Made by a program: the position numbers and the translations under genes. From Candidatus Omnitrophota bacterium (GTDB lineage Bacteria; Hinthialibacterota; Hinthialibacteria; OLB16), in assembly GCA_020632575.1 (NCBI GenBank), contig JACKFH010000003.1:248001-312000 (forward strand): 64,000 nt of DNA, given 5' to 3'. The notes under the pieces were generated by a model, which was given only the letters and a program-made list of their open reading frames with translations, was not told the DNA's origin and ran no database searches. How positions within the stretch are numbered: the first letter of the stretch is position 1; each line of letters begins with the position of its first letter. Below, piece by piece: positions 43,622 to 52,701 of this stretch.

Positions 43622-46381
43622 TCAATCGTCATACCGATTGATCTCTAGAAAATCGCTCAGGTCCACGCCGTTGATCGTTCGCGAGTAATCGAAATCGATA
43701 GTCGGGTGATAGCCGGGCATGGTGGATCGTCGATGCCACGCCCGCATGAATTTCAGGCCATCTTCAACATCGATCACGCCATTCCGATTGAAATCACCCG
43801 TGGGCGGTCCATTGAACAGGCCATTCCTCAGAGTGTTTCCCTGGAAGGTCCACCACGGAGCGGCCGCGTTCTCGACCGGAGCCGAGAGGTCGTAAAGGTA
43901 CAATCGGGAGCGATTCTCCGTGCCATTGTGGAACACCACCCCGAGTTCGAGGAGACCGTCGCCATCCACATCCGCGACAACCGGGGCCGAAAGGATATCG
44001 TCACCCTCCCCCGCGGGACCCGCCACATCCGCGCCTGGCGGAAGCCGCAATGGGAATCCCGGCAACATTTGACCGAACCCATTCAAACCATAGACACGAC
44101 CGTTAGTCATACCGACCACCACATCGGGGATCTTGTTGCCATCGATGTCGGCGAGCACGGGCGATCCCGAATTAGCCGAGGTCGGAACGGGCGTAAAGAA
44201 GGTCGTGGGAGGGGCCACGAACGGAAAACCGGCAACCGGGGTTCCATTGTGGTGGTAAGCGTAAAGGACGCCATTGTCGCTGAGCGCCACCACTTCCGGG
44301 CGCCCATCGCCTGTGATATCGCCAATCGCGGGAGAGGAGTCGATATCGTTCCTGAAGACCAACGGAGCGGCGGGCAAGGGGGGAGTCACCGGCCAACCAG
44401 TGACCGGAGTCCCGTCGATATTCAAGGCCACCAGGATTCCATCCGAGGTTCCGATCACCATTTCCAAATCGGGGTCATCGTCCAGGTTTCCAATCGCTGG
44501 AGAGGAGATGACGCTGAACTGAGTCTGGGTCATCGCGATCTGATTCCCGTTGTGGTCGAAAATATAGATCCCTTTCGGGTAGGCCCCCACAACCACTTCG
44601 TCGAGTCCGTCGCCATCCAGGTCCGCCGCCGCCGGACTGCTCCGGACGTCGCCGTTGAGGATGACCGGCCAGACCCCCTCGACCTTGCTTCCATCGAGGT
44701 TGATGGCGAAGAGGCCCATCCCGTTATCCGTTTGGAATATCGGGTCGGTGGCGTTGTTTGTCCGGTCGGTGCCGAACAGGAGCTCGGGTTCGAGGTCTCC
44801 ATCCAATTCCGCCACGGTCACGGAGCTGAACACCTCGGCGTACAATTCCTCCGAGGCGAAGAGGATTTCCGCGTCCACCGCCACCGGATGCCCGGGTGTC
44901 GGAGTCGGTTCGACATTCAGGAAGACCTCGATATTGTGGACAGTGTCCTCCCCCTCATTTCCGGAGCGATCGGTCGCGACCACACTCAGATCGTAGACCC
45001 CGCTGCCCGAGGGATGCCAATCGAAAGAATGGAGCAGGCTGACCTCGCCATCCAGCTCGATCGAATCTTGGAGTGTGAATTCGGACTCGCCCTCGCGTTT
45101 GGCGAACAATTGCAGACGGCGCAGACCCGAAAGGTCTTCGGACACGTTGGCTGTAACCTGGAATCCCATGCCTCCCGCATCCGCTTCTTCTTGGAGCGTG
45201 TCACCCGGCTTTGGATTCACAATCAGAACCGTTGGGGGCACACCATCGAGAACGAGCGTGAATTTTTTGGCAAGCGCGGTCTGCTTGGGGGTGGTTTGGG
45301 GAACTTCCTGATTGTCGGTTCCGATGGCGTACAACTCGAACCGGCCGTTGTCGGTTGGGAGTTGCTCGAGCTGGATTTCCTCGTCGAAAGACTCATCGCG
45401 ATACTCGCCGCTGAACTCGTAGGCGAAGAGTTCGGAGGTTTGGACACTCTCCGATTGGATCCAATCGAGCATCACCGTCCCGGACGTCAGGGCATAATTC
45501 CTCGCCGCGCGAAAAGACCCGGAGATAAAGAGTGGGAAATCGTTGGGGTTCACATAACGAATCGACGGTTCGTCGATCCCCGCCGCCAAAGCGCAAACGG
45601 GGGAGAGTGGAGCGGGGAAAGCTTTCGCGACTTGATGTCCCCGGAAGTCGATCATTTTGAGGAGACGGTTGTTCGGTTCTCCGAAGTAAAGAAGTCTTCC
45701 GGTGAATCCAAGACCGGAGCCGACTTCGACGAAGATTTCCTCGGCCGAAACCGAATCGAGTCTCTCGCCGGAAAGTTCGTCCACCTCTTCGATAACTCGG
45801 TCTCTCGCGTTCCATGCGAAGAGGTTGCCCAGGGGCCCTCCCGCCAGCCCTCCTTGACGCCCCGTGTCATTCAGCATGTTTTGGACCGCGCCGTCGCTCG
45901 GGGAAAAATAAACGGGAGCCGGCGAGATTGTGGCGTCGCCGATGATATCCCCGCCAGCCAAAACCCCTTGTCCAGGGACATAACCGAGTGCGGTGACTGG
46001 GTCGAGCGGGGCGGGATAACTTCTGAGAAATTCGCCGGTCTTGGCGTCGATAACCGAGATGGATCCGGTTTCTCCGCCGATCACCAGTTCGTTCCCCACC
46101 AGCGACATCCCACATCGCCCAACATCCTGAAAGCCGGGCGGAACGGGAAACTCTCGGAAGACATTGCCATCCACCGGAGAAATCTCGAACAATCTCAGGG
46201 GGGCGCCGCACATCACAAACAGATGTTCGATGGAAGCGACATAGCTGACCGGGGGAGGAGTGTGAGGAGGAATTTCGCCCTTCGTTTCGCATTCCGCGGG
46301 TCGACTCGACATCAACATCGAGATCCAAACGAAGGCACAACCAATCTTCCAGGCTCGAGAACTAGGAAAATGACGGCTCAT
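43622..46381 (-). CDS. large secreted FG-GAP/VCBS-repeat protein with dockerin-like C-terminus
   Basis: 919 residues from the ATG at 46381 (GGAGGAG upstream). The N-terminal half holds propeller-like and Ig-like modules (DGVPPTVLIVNPKPGDTL). From ~500 FG-GAP/VCBS repeats follow: AAADLDGDGLDEVVVG, AIGDITGDGRPEVVAL, VLADIDGNKIPDVVVG and VVADVDGDGLLELGVV, i.e. Ca-binding beta-propeller blades. The last ~60 residues (DFNRNGVIDVEDGLKFMRAW and DFDYSRTINGVDL) are two EF-hand-like loops as in type I dockerins. Probably a cell-surface or secreted adhesion/scaffold protein. Confidence 0.8.
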   Translation of the reverse strand: MSRHFPSSRAWKIGCAFVWISMLMSSRPAECETKGEIPPHTPPPVSYVASIEHLFVMCGAPLRLFEISPVDGNVFREFPVPPGFQDVGRCGMSLVGNELVIGGETGSISVIDAKTGEFLRSYPAPLDPVTALGYVPGQGVLAGGDIIGDATISPAPVYFSPSDGAVQNMLNDTGRQGGLAGGPLGNLFAWNARDRVIEEVDELSGERLDSVSAEEIFVEVGSGLGFTGRLLYFGEPNNRLLKMIDFRGHQVAKAFPAPLSPVCALAAGIDEPSIRYVNPNDFPLFISGSFRAARNYALTSGTVMLDWIQSESVQTSELFAYEFSGEYRDESFDEEIQLEQLPTDNGRFELYAIGTDNQEVPQTTPKQTALAKKFTLVLDGVPPTVLIVNPKPGDTLQEEADAGGMGFQVTANVSEDLSGLRRLQLFAKREGESEFTLQDSIELDGEVSLLHSFDWHPSGSGVYDLSVVATDRSGNEGEDTVHNIEVFLNVEPTPTPGHPVAVDAEILFASEELYAEVFSSVTVAELDGDLEPELLFGTDRTNNATDPIFQTDNGMGLFAINLDGSKVEGVWPVILNGDVRSSPAAADLDGDGLDEVVVGAYPKGIYIFDHNGNQIAMTQTQFSVISSPAIGNLDDDPDLEMVIGTSDGILVALNIDGTPVTGWPVTPPLPAAPLVFRNDIDSSPAIGDITGDGRPEVVALSDNGVLYAYHHNGTPVAGFPFVAPPTTFFTPVPTSANSGSPVLADIDGNKIPDVVVGMTNGRVYGLNGFGQMLPGFPLRLPPGADVAGPAGEGDDILSAPVVADVDGDGLLELGVVFHNGTENRSRLYLYDLSAPVENAAAPWWTFQGNTLRNGLFNGPPTGDFNRNGVIDVEDGLKFMRAWHRRSTMPGYHPTIDFDYSRTINGVDLSDFLEINRYDD

Positions 46382-46486
46382 AAAGAAATCTCCTCCCTCC
46401 AAGATCCACCACAGTACGAAGATACCGACCGCGACTATTTCCGCCAAAGAGGCAGGTTCATGTCGAACGGGATCGACCCGATTCGA

Positions 46487-49420
46487 TTACGAGGAGCCTG
46501 ACTCTTCCTTAATGCTTTCGACAACCTTTTTGCTGAAAAGATCCTCCGAGGGAAATTCGATCTCGGCTCCCTGACGAGCGCGGTCGGACCAATCCCGCTC
46601 GACCGCGTCTCGAAGACGCTGGGAAAGCGATTGGAAGACCTGTCCTCGGGAGGGCGCCATGGTGGCGTTGTCCTGAATCCCCACGACTTGGGCGATGTAA
46701 TATCCATGAACGCGCTGCCCGACCGTCTCGCCCTCACGGACATATTCGGTCGCGGGGGCCACATCGGTAACTCCCCCTAACGGGAGCGAGTAGATGCTAC
46801 GCGAGATAATCCCCCCCGAATTATTGCCGGGAATCGAGGGAATCCTCGGTCCAAGGGGAATCGACGCGGGAGCAATGAACTTGTAATTGTGAGCCTCGGC
46901 GAACGCCTTGAGGTCGAGGCTCCGCGATGCGGAAAGCGGTGCGGTCGCTTTTTGAATCTGGGCCGCGATTAGATCGCGCGCTTTGGTCGCCTCTTCCTTG
47001 GCGAGCGCCGCCGCCTTTTCCAGTTTGAGATCGTTGCGAACCTTTTCCACGACCTCGGAAAACTCCGGCAGACGAGTCTCTTGGATTTCGTCCGCCTGTA
47101 GGAGGTAAAAAGCTTCCTTGGGCAGATCTTGTTCCTGGTTTTGAAGGTTGAGCGGATCCTCCAAGAGAGTGGATGTCGCGCCCTCGACTCGCAACCCGAT
47201 TGCGGCGTATCTCACAACCGAGTTGGAGGGGAAGCCGGGAACCGGTTCGCCCGGTTGGAAGAAGTCGCTGGTCTCCACATCGAAATGATGGACCTCCGCC
47301 GCCTTCTTCAGGCTGTCGTCGTAACGGTCGAGGTCATACCAAACATCGAGGACCTTCTCGCGAGCCAAACGCTCGGCCCGTTTGGCTCGGTACTGTTCCG
47401 CCACTTCGTCATGGACATCCTCGAGTTCGGGTAGACGCTCCTCATGCACCGCGGTGACTTTCATGAGAGTCGAACCGGCGAGCGTGTCGAAGGGTCCCTC
47501 GACCTCGCCCTCATCGGTGGTGAACGCGCGGTTGACAATCTCACGATCAACCACACGGTTTTCCGCGCGCTGTTCTCCGCTTGGGTTGCGAAGACCCTTG
47601 TACTCGGTGGGGCCGGAGAGGCCGTACTTCTCGGCAACCCCCTCGAATTCGAGCGATCCGGCGCGGATCAGATCCGCGGCTTCTTGCGCGGCTTTGCGCG
47701 CCATTTCGGAGGCTTTCTTGGTTCTCAAGGCGGATTCGACTTCCGAGCGGACCTCCTCGAAATCCTGCTGCCGCGAGTCTTGTTTGTCGATCAGCTCGGC
47801 GACGAAGAAGGAGGCGAATCCCTCGATGATGTCGGTGGTTTGACCGGTGTTGATCTTGCTGATGGCCTGATAGAAAGGATAACGATCCCGGGCCGCTTTG
47901 GGGTGGGGCGAATCGCCGCGCGAAAACCAATCGGTTTCATAGACTTCCAGTCCATCGACCTGTGTGGCGTCGGCCAGCGTGGAATCGCCCAAGGACGCGA
48001 TCGCTTGATTCAGTTTCTCGCGAGCCGCGCGTTTGAGGGGAGTCGAATCGATTTCGGGGAGGAGACGCAACCGCGCTTCCTGCGGCGAAATGCGTTCGCC
48101 CGCCTCGCGCTCTCCATATTTCCAGATGAGATGAAAGCCGAACTGGGTTTTGACCGGCTCTGACACAGTTCCGCTCTGAATGGTGTAGGCCACACTCTCG
48201 TATTCCGGCACCAACCGACCGCGCTGGGTGTAGCCAAGGTCCCCGCCCTTCTCGGCGTTGGAGGTGTCATCGGAATACGCTTTGGCCTCGCGAATGAAAT
48301 CGTCAACCGTCTTGATCCGGGAGCGAATCTCCTCGATCTGGGCCTTCTTCTGGGCTAGGGTCTCCTCCGAATCGTTGGGCGTCGTTCGAATCAGAATGTG
48401 GCGAGTGGCCACCGCTTCTTTTTCGGAAAGAAAATCGTCAGGGTTCTCGTCCATCTTGGCTTCGATGGAGGCGTCGGGCACCTCGACAGAGACCGCGAGA
48501 AATTTGGCCTTGAATTTTTCCGGTTCGCTGTAACGCTCCTTGGTCTCCTCGTATTGAGTTTTGAGCTCCTCCTCAGTGAAGGTCACTTTGTCGGTGAAGG
48601 CTTCCTGCGAAAAGACATACGCGGCGACATCACGCTCGGGCGGGATCAGGAATTTTTCGCGCTCCGACCGGAACCACCGCTCCAGACTCTCCTCGTCCGG
48701 CGTCGCCTCGCCGATGTACTCGGAGGGGCGCGCCATTACATAATCCACCTTCATTCGTTTCGGGAACCGATAGCGCTCCTTGTGTTCCTCGAAGTATTGT
48801 TTGAGTTCATCGGTGGTCGCGTCCACCTGATCGAGATAATCCTCGCTGGGGAAGCCGATCATCTCCGCCGTGCGGGTTTCCTTTTGGGAGTCCAAAGTCC
48901 GTTGGATTTCATCCTCGGAGGGGACCGCGGTGCCGCGGACATAATTAAGGGCGAGGTTCAAGTCGAGCTGCTTCCGAATCACATTCTGATAGACATCGTG
49001 CGACTCGTATCCGGACTGACGGAGAAAGTACTTGTACCCGTCTTCATTGAAGAATCCGGTCGGGCCGGTCATCTGTTGAACAATGACATCGTTCACCGTC
49101 TCATTTGGAGTGTACAAACCGAGGTCATTGGCCAACTGAGAAGCGAGCGCCTGCTTGATCACTTGTTCGAGGGCGATCTCCGTTTCGGATTTCTCCGGTT
49201 TGATCAGAAGGTCGGTGTAACGCTGCCGGACTTGTTCGCTTGCGGCCAGATACTCCGAACGGGGAACCCTCTCTCCATTAACTCGGACCGCGGTCAACTG
49301 GTTCATATTCCGACGGTTTGTCAGCTGAGAAGACCCATAAAGGGCGATGAAAACCACAATGAGCGGCCAGACAAAGAAATGGACCACCCGTCCTCTATTT
49401 TCACGAAACCACACTAGCAT
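46487..49420 (-). CDS. very long SurA/PpiD-like peptidyl-prolyl isomerase, membrane-anchored
   Basis: 977 residues, against ~620 for PpiD. N-terminal membrane helix (FVWPLIVVFIALYGSSQ), a SurA-N-like chaperone region, then a parvulin-type PPIase at ~335-445 (ATRHILIRTTP, GGDLGYTQRGRLVPEYESVA, TQFGFHLIW), and ~500 residues of further helical and rotamase-like sequence. Acts in the periplasm on outer-membrane protein folding. It heads the minus-strand run that ends at 40964. Confidence 0.88.
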   Translation of the reverse strand: MLVWFRENRGRVVHFFVWPLIVVFIALYGSSQLTNRRNMNQLTAVRVNGERVPRSEYLAASEQVRQRYTDLLIKPEKSETEIALEQVIKQALASQLANDLGLYTPNETVNDVIVQQMTGPTGFFNEDGYKYFLRQSGYESHDVYQNVIRKQLDLNLALNYVRGTAVPSEDEIQRTLDSQKETRTAEMIGFPSEDYLDQVDATTDELKQYFEEHKERYRFPKRMKVDYVMARPSEYIGEATPDEESLERWFRSEREKFLIPPERDVAAYVFSQEAFTDKVTFTEEELKTQYEETKERYSEPEKFKAKFLAVSVEVPDASIEAKMDENPDDFLSEKEAVATRHILIRTTPNDSEETLAQKKAQIEEIRSRIKTVDDFIREAKAYSDDTSNAEKGGDLGYTQRGRLVPEYESVAYTIQSGTVSEPVKTQFGFHLIWKYGEREAGERISPQEARLRLLPEIDSTPLKRAAREKLNQAIASLGDSTLADATQVDGLEVYETDWFSRGDSPHPKAARDRYPFYQAISKINTGQTTDIIEGFASFFVAELIDKQDSRQQDFEEVRSEVESALRTKKASEMARKAAQEAADLIRAGSLEFEGVAEKYGLSGPTEYKGLRNPSGEQRAENRVVDREIVNRAFTTDEGEVEGPFDTLAGSTLMKVTAVHEERLPELEDVHDEVAEQYRAKRAERLAREKVLDVWYDLDRYDDSLKKAAEVHHFDVETSDFFQPGEPVPGFPSNSVVRYAAIGLRVEGATSTLLEDPLNLQNQEQDLPKEAFYLLQADEIQETRLPEFSEVVEKVRNDLKLEKAAALAKEEATKARDLIAAQIQKATAPLSASRSLDLKAFAEAHNYKFIAPASIPLGPRIPSIPGNNSGGIISRSIYSLPLGGVTDVAPATEYVREGETVGQRVHGYYIAQVVGIQDNATMAPSRGQVFQSLSQRLRDAVERDWSDRARQGAEIEFPSEDLFSKKVVESIKEESGSS

Positions 49421-49677
49421 GAGAGTGTTATTTACTCCTTCGAAAAATCGTCAACTCTGAAAAATGAGAGAGGTCTGTCTCGCTCGCGGTCCCTGAAATG
49501 GTCATACCGGCTGAAATTCCAGGGGTCGGGAGCAGCAAAAATACCAGGGTTGTCAATGAAACCTCACGGAAGTCGACCCTGACACACGCCTCCTATTCCC
49601 GGATCGGGTTTCGTCCGGGCCATTGAAAACCATAGGATTTCAGGTTGAAAAGTCAATCCCAACCCCAAGGCCAGCGG

Positions 49678-50442
49678 CTAGGGTTGGAGACCGGCGACAA
49701 AGTGAATCCGGTCGCTGCGAGAGTGGGGGGGATTCAGGGTGACTCCGTCATAGGAGGCGAGGGTTTTTAGGCCGCACTTTCCAAGCCATTGGTTCAGGTC
49801 CCGCGAACTGTACATTTTCTGGAAGTGAGTCTCGATTCGTCGGACGAATTGTCCCGTGTTGGGATCCAATCGGAAGAAGGCGAAATCGCTTTGGCAAATC
49901 TTTGTCCGGAGGTTGTAACTGTTTTCCCAGATGTAGGCGAATTCCTCGAGATTCTCGGCGTAGGTGGTTTCGGTGAAATTATCCAGGATGTTGGCCTCGG
50001 TGGCGACATCGAAGATGAACCCGCCATCCGGCGCGAGATGGGCTTTCACCCGCCGGAAGAATTTCCGAACATCCGCCGCGTCGGTCAGATAGTTGAGCGA
50101 ATCATAGAGGCAAGTGATCAAGTCGTATTTCTCGCCCAGATCGAACTCGCGCATGTCGCCCACCTCGAACACCACACCATCGAGGTCTGAGTTCTTTCTC
50201 CTCGCCTCCACGATCATCTCCTCGGATTGATCGATTCCCACCACCTCGAAACCGTGCTCAATCCAGGTGGGTTCCATCACCCCGGTCCCGCACGCGAGGT
50301 TCAATATCCGGTTTCCCTCGAGCCCATGCCGGTCGCGAAGTCGCAGAATATGGCGCGCCCACTGCTCGAAATCGACATCGCGCATGACCAGGTCGTAACC
50401 CTGTGCGAAACCGGTGTATATGCCTTCGTTTTTCCGTGTCAT
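49678..50442 (-). CDS. class I SAM-dependent methyltransferase
   Basis: 254 residues. Rossmann fold with motif I ILNLACGTGVM, acidic end-of-beta2 VVGIDQSEEM, and YDLITCLYDSLNYL for motif IV. Related to ubiquinone/menaquinone or small-molecule methyltransferases; substrate unknown. The start abuts the stop of the CbiX-like gene, suggesting a short operon with it. Confidence 0.85.
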   Translation of the reverse strand: MTRKNEGIYTGFAQGYDLVMRDVDFEQWARHILRLRDRHGLEGNRILNLACGTGVMEPTWIEHGFEVVGIDQSEEMIVEARRKNSDLDGVVFEVGDMREFDLGEKYDLITCLYDSLNYLTDAADVRKFFRRVKAHLAPDGGFIFDVATEANILDNFTETTYAENLEEFAYIWENSYNLRTKICQSDFAFFRLDPNTGQFVRRIETHFQKMYSSRDLNQWLGKCGLKTLASYDGVTLNPPHSRSDRIHFVAGLQP

Positions 50443-50871
50443 TCAGTTGGAATCGCTCGATTCATTCGGCTTGGGAGAGTCCATGGCCTCGATCGCCTTT
50501 CCCCCGGAAAGGATTCGCTCCAGCACAATCCGGTCAAGCGAGGGATCGGGCCCCAGCGCGGGCGTGATCGACACGCTTATTCCCTCTGTTTCTCGGAGGC
50601 AATCCGCCAGGATTTCAGGAATATCCTTTCGGACATGCACGCCGGTGGACAGAAAAAATGGAAAGGCGATCATCCTTCGGGCGCCGTTGGCCATCGCGGA
50701 TTGAAAAGCCTCTTGAATGGTCGGGCCCTCGATCTCGAGAAAACAGGGATAAACCCGCCCCCGGCCCAAAACACCCTCGAGACGACCCCCGAGTTCATGG
50801 AGTTCGGCGTTGGCCTTGGCCTCTCGGCTGCCATGGGCGATCAGGAGAATTGCGGTTTCCGAGTCCAACAA
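50443..50871 (-). CDS. CbiX/SirB-like sirohydrochlorin chelatase-family protein
   Basis: 142 residues, the small single-domain class. AILLIAHGSREAKAN with the metal-ligand His, and ARRMIAFPFFLSTGVHVRKDI with the second His region. Enzymes of this family insert Co, Ni or Fe into sirohydrochlorin. The C-terminus is a short acidic tail. No other cobalamin or siroheme gene is near, so the exact metal is open. Confidence 0.85.
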   Translation of the reverse strand: MLDSETAILLIAHGSREAKANAELHELGGRLEGVLGRGRVYPCFLEIEGPTIQEAFQSAMANGARRMIAFPFFLSTGVHVRKDIPEILADCLRETEGISVSITPALGPDPSLDRIVLERILSGGKAIEAMDSPKPNESSDSN

Positions 50872-50883
50872 GTCCTCCCGCGA

Positions 50884-51423
50884 TCAGGCTTTCACCTGAG
50901 CGATGCACTCATCGAAGACTCTCAGATCGCCATCATGGTAAATGAGTTGGGAGTCGACAAAGGCGTTTTCCTCGGGGCTGATGGGCACAAACTTCCCGCT
51001 GGCCCGGGTGTAGATTTTCCCCGAATGGTCTCGAATCACTCCCTCGGCCATGGACATTCGCGGTTTCGATTTCACACACCACGCCTCAACCACCAGATCG
51101 GTTTCTAATGGTGTTTGCTCCAGATACCGGATATTCAATTCGGCGGCCACATGCATCCGCTTCAACAAAACCGCCGCCGCCCAACCCATGGTTTCGTCAA
51201 GAAGAGTCGCCTGCAGGCCGCCATGCATGATGTGGCCATAACCCTGCATCGTTTCCCGAGCGCGGAAAGGGAGATGGATGTGCTGATTTTCGTCGATCTC
51301 GAATTTTAACCGGAAACCATCTGGGTTTTCCTCGCCGCAGACAAAGCAATCCCGCGAGTGTGGCAGACCATGATGATGGGGGTCTTGTTTTCTGGGTGAA
51401 TGAACCACTTTGATCAGTCTCAT
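50884..51423 (-). CDS. hotdog-fold thioesterase, PaaI family
   Basis: 179 residues from the ATG at 51423. DCFVCGEENPDGFRLKF is the C-x2-CG signature of a hotdog thioesterase subgroup, then MHGGLQATLLDETMGWA with the hotdog catalytic-helix Asp/Glu. Probably hydrolyses acyl-CoA. The longer frame to 51603 shows no homology. It lies 12 bp upstream of the CbiX-like gene and may be co-transcribed with it. Confidence 0.85.
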   Translation of the reverse strand: MRLIKVVHSPRKQDPHHHGLPHSRDCFVCGEENPDGFRLKFEIDENQHIHLPFRARETMQGYGHIMHGGLQATLLDETMGWAAAVLLKRMHVAAELNIRYLEQTPLETDLVVEAWCVKSKPRMSMAEGVIRDHSGKIYTRASGKFVPISPEENAFVDSQLIYHDGDLRVFDECIAQVKA

Positions 51424-51777
51424 TTCTTGGATCTTGGCGAACCAGATCGAGGTCTGTGGTACGAATACCAGATTCCGAGGGTTGAGGGAATCTAATGCTT
51501 CCCAATCGCTAGAGCCGGACTGTCGCCAGGGCAAGACGGTGGCGCGTGCGGGAGGCCGCCAACTTGTGGTAAAAAAGCCACGATAGATGGGTTGCCCGTT
51601 CATCCAATCGTGGTCTAAATGTACAATCCGAGGGATCGTTTCATTAAGAATCGCCTGCTCCTAACAGTCTGATTTTGTATAGGATATGATGCTTATACTC
51701 AGGTGATCTCCAAGCAAATCCGAGGGATTGTCATTGGCATATTTGATGCGTCTATCAAGTTGGAAGAACTATCTCTT

Positions 51778-52548
51778 ATGACTGAATTGCCTGTCGATGT
51801 AATGGAGCCGATGGTTGCCGCACCTTCCCCGGTTATCGCCGAGGATCTGGTGATGGGCAAGGATTGTCACATTGGTCGCAATGTGGTGATCGAGAAAAAT
51901 GTCGCGCTCGGAGATCGGGTGGTCATCGGAGATGGGGTCTTCATTGGAGAGGGTTGCCGTCTAGGAGACGGTTGCCGGATCGGGCCTAAGACCGTACTGA
52001 GAGAACACACCTGGATTGGAAAGGATGTCGATATCGAATCGGGTGTCGTTTTAGGCAGTGACGGTTTTGGTTTCGCCCAGCGAGCGGATGGAACGCAGTT
52101 CAAGATCCCGCAAGTCGGGATCGTGGAGGTTGGAAACCACTGTCGGATCGGGGCACGGTCCACTGTTGACCGTGCCACCTTGGGTAAAACAGTGGTCGGC
52201 GACCGGGCGGAGATCGGATCCCTGGTGATGGTCGGGCACAATGTGAAAATTGGCCCTTCCTGCAAGCTGGATCATCAGTGCGGCGTTTCGGGTAGCACGA
52301 AGATCGGCGAGGAGACCCAAGTGGGAGCGCAAGCCGGTTTGGTCGGACACCTGAAGGTGGGGGCCAAGACCAAGATCGAAGCCGGCTCGGGAGTCACGAA
52401 AACGCTCCCCGAGGGAACGCACCTGAAAGGGTTGTTCCCGGCTATGGACCCGGCGGGGTTCCAGGAGCAACAAGAGTTGATCCAGCGCTTGCCCGAGGTG
52501 GTGGAACGACTCGACCGAATCGAAGAGAAAACCGCCGCGGCGGTTTAG
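51778..52548 (+). CDS. LpxD-like UDP-sugar N-acyltransferase without the N-terminal domain
   Basis: 256 residues. Left-handed beta-helix of hexapeptide repeats (IGDGVFIGEGCRLGDGCRIG), LGSDGFGFAQ and VEVGNHCRIGARSTVDRATLG, and catalytic-type H154 in VMVGHNVKIG as in LpxD. It ends with a helical tail. Full LpxD has an extra ~100-residue uridine-binding domain at the N-terminus, which is missing here. It may acylate the lipid A precursor or another UDP-sugar. GGAAGA precedes the ATG at 51778. A terminator follows. Confidence 0.8.
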   Translation: MTELPVDVMEPMVAAPSPVIAEDLVMGKDCHIGRNVVIEKNVALGDRVVIGDGVFIGEGCRLGDGCRIGPKTVLREHTWIGKDVDIESGVVLGSDGFGFAQRADGTQFKIPQVGIVEVGNHCRIGARSTVDRATLGKTVVGDRAEIGSLVMVGHNVKIGPSCKLDHQCGVSGSTKIGEETQVGAQAGLVGHLKVGAKTKIEAGSGVTKTLPEGTHLKGLFPAMDPAGFQEQQELIQRLPEVVERLDRIEEKTAAAV

Positions 52549-52588
52549 AGTATTAAACAACAAGACTCATTAATTCCTTACCCCCTAA

Positions 52589-52628
52589 CCTCTGAGGGCT
52601 GAGCGGCCGGTTCTCAGGGGTTTTTCTT
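52589..52628 (+). terminator. probable rho-independent terminator after the LpxD-like gene
   Basis: CCTCTGAG pairs (one G-U) with CTCAGGGG across a ~16-base loop, followed by TTTTTCTTTTTTT. Confidence 0.65.
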
Positions 52629-52701
52629 TTTTTGCCGGCCAATAGTCCTTTTCACTCCTCGGACTACAGTTCCACACGAGAGCGCCTAGAATCCGGTTCC
52701 C

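Noticed and set aside
43706..46501. Plus-strand open frame of 931 codons antisense to the FG-GAP protein
   Set aside because: It mirrors the sense gene codon by codon, has no domain or signal peptide, and starts without a ribosome-binding site. The sense frame has clear FG-GAP repeats.
48398..49417. Plus-strand open frame of 339 codons
   Set aside because: Antisense shadow of the SurA/PpiD-like gene.
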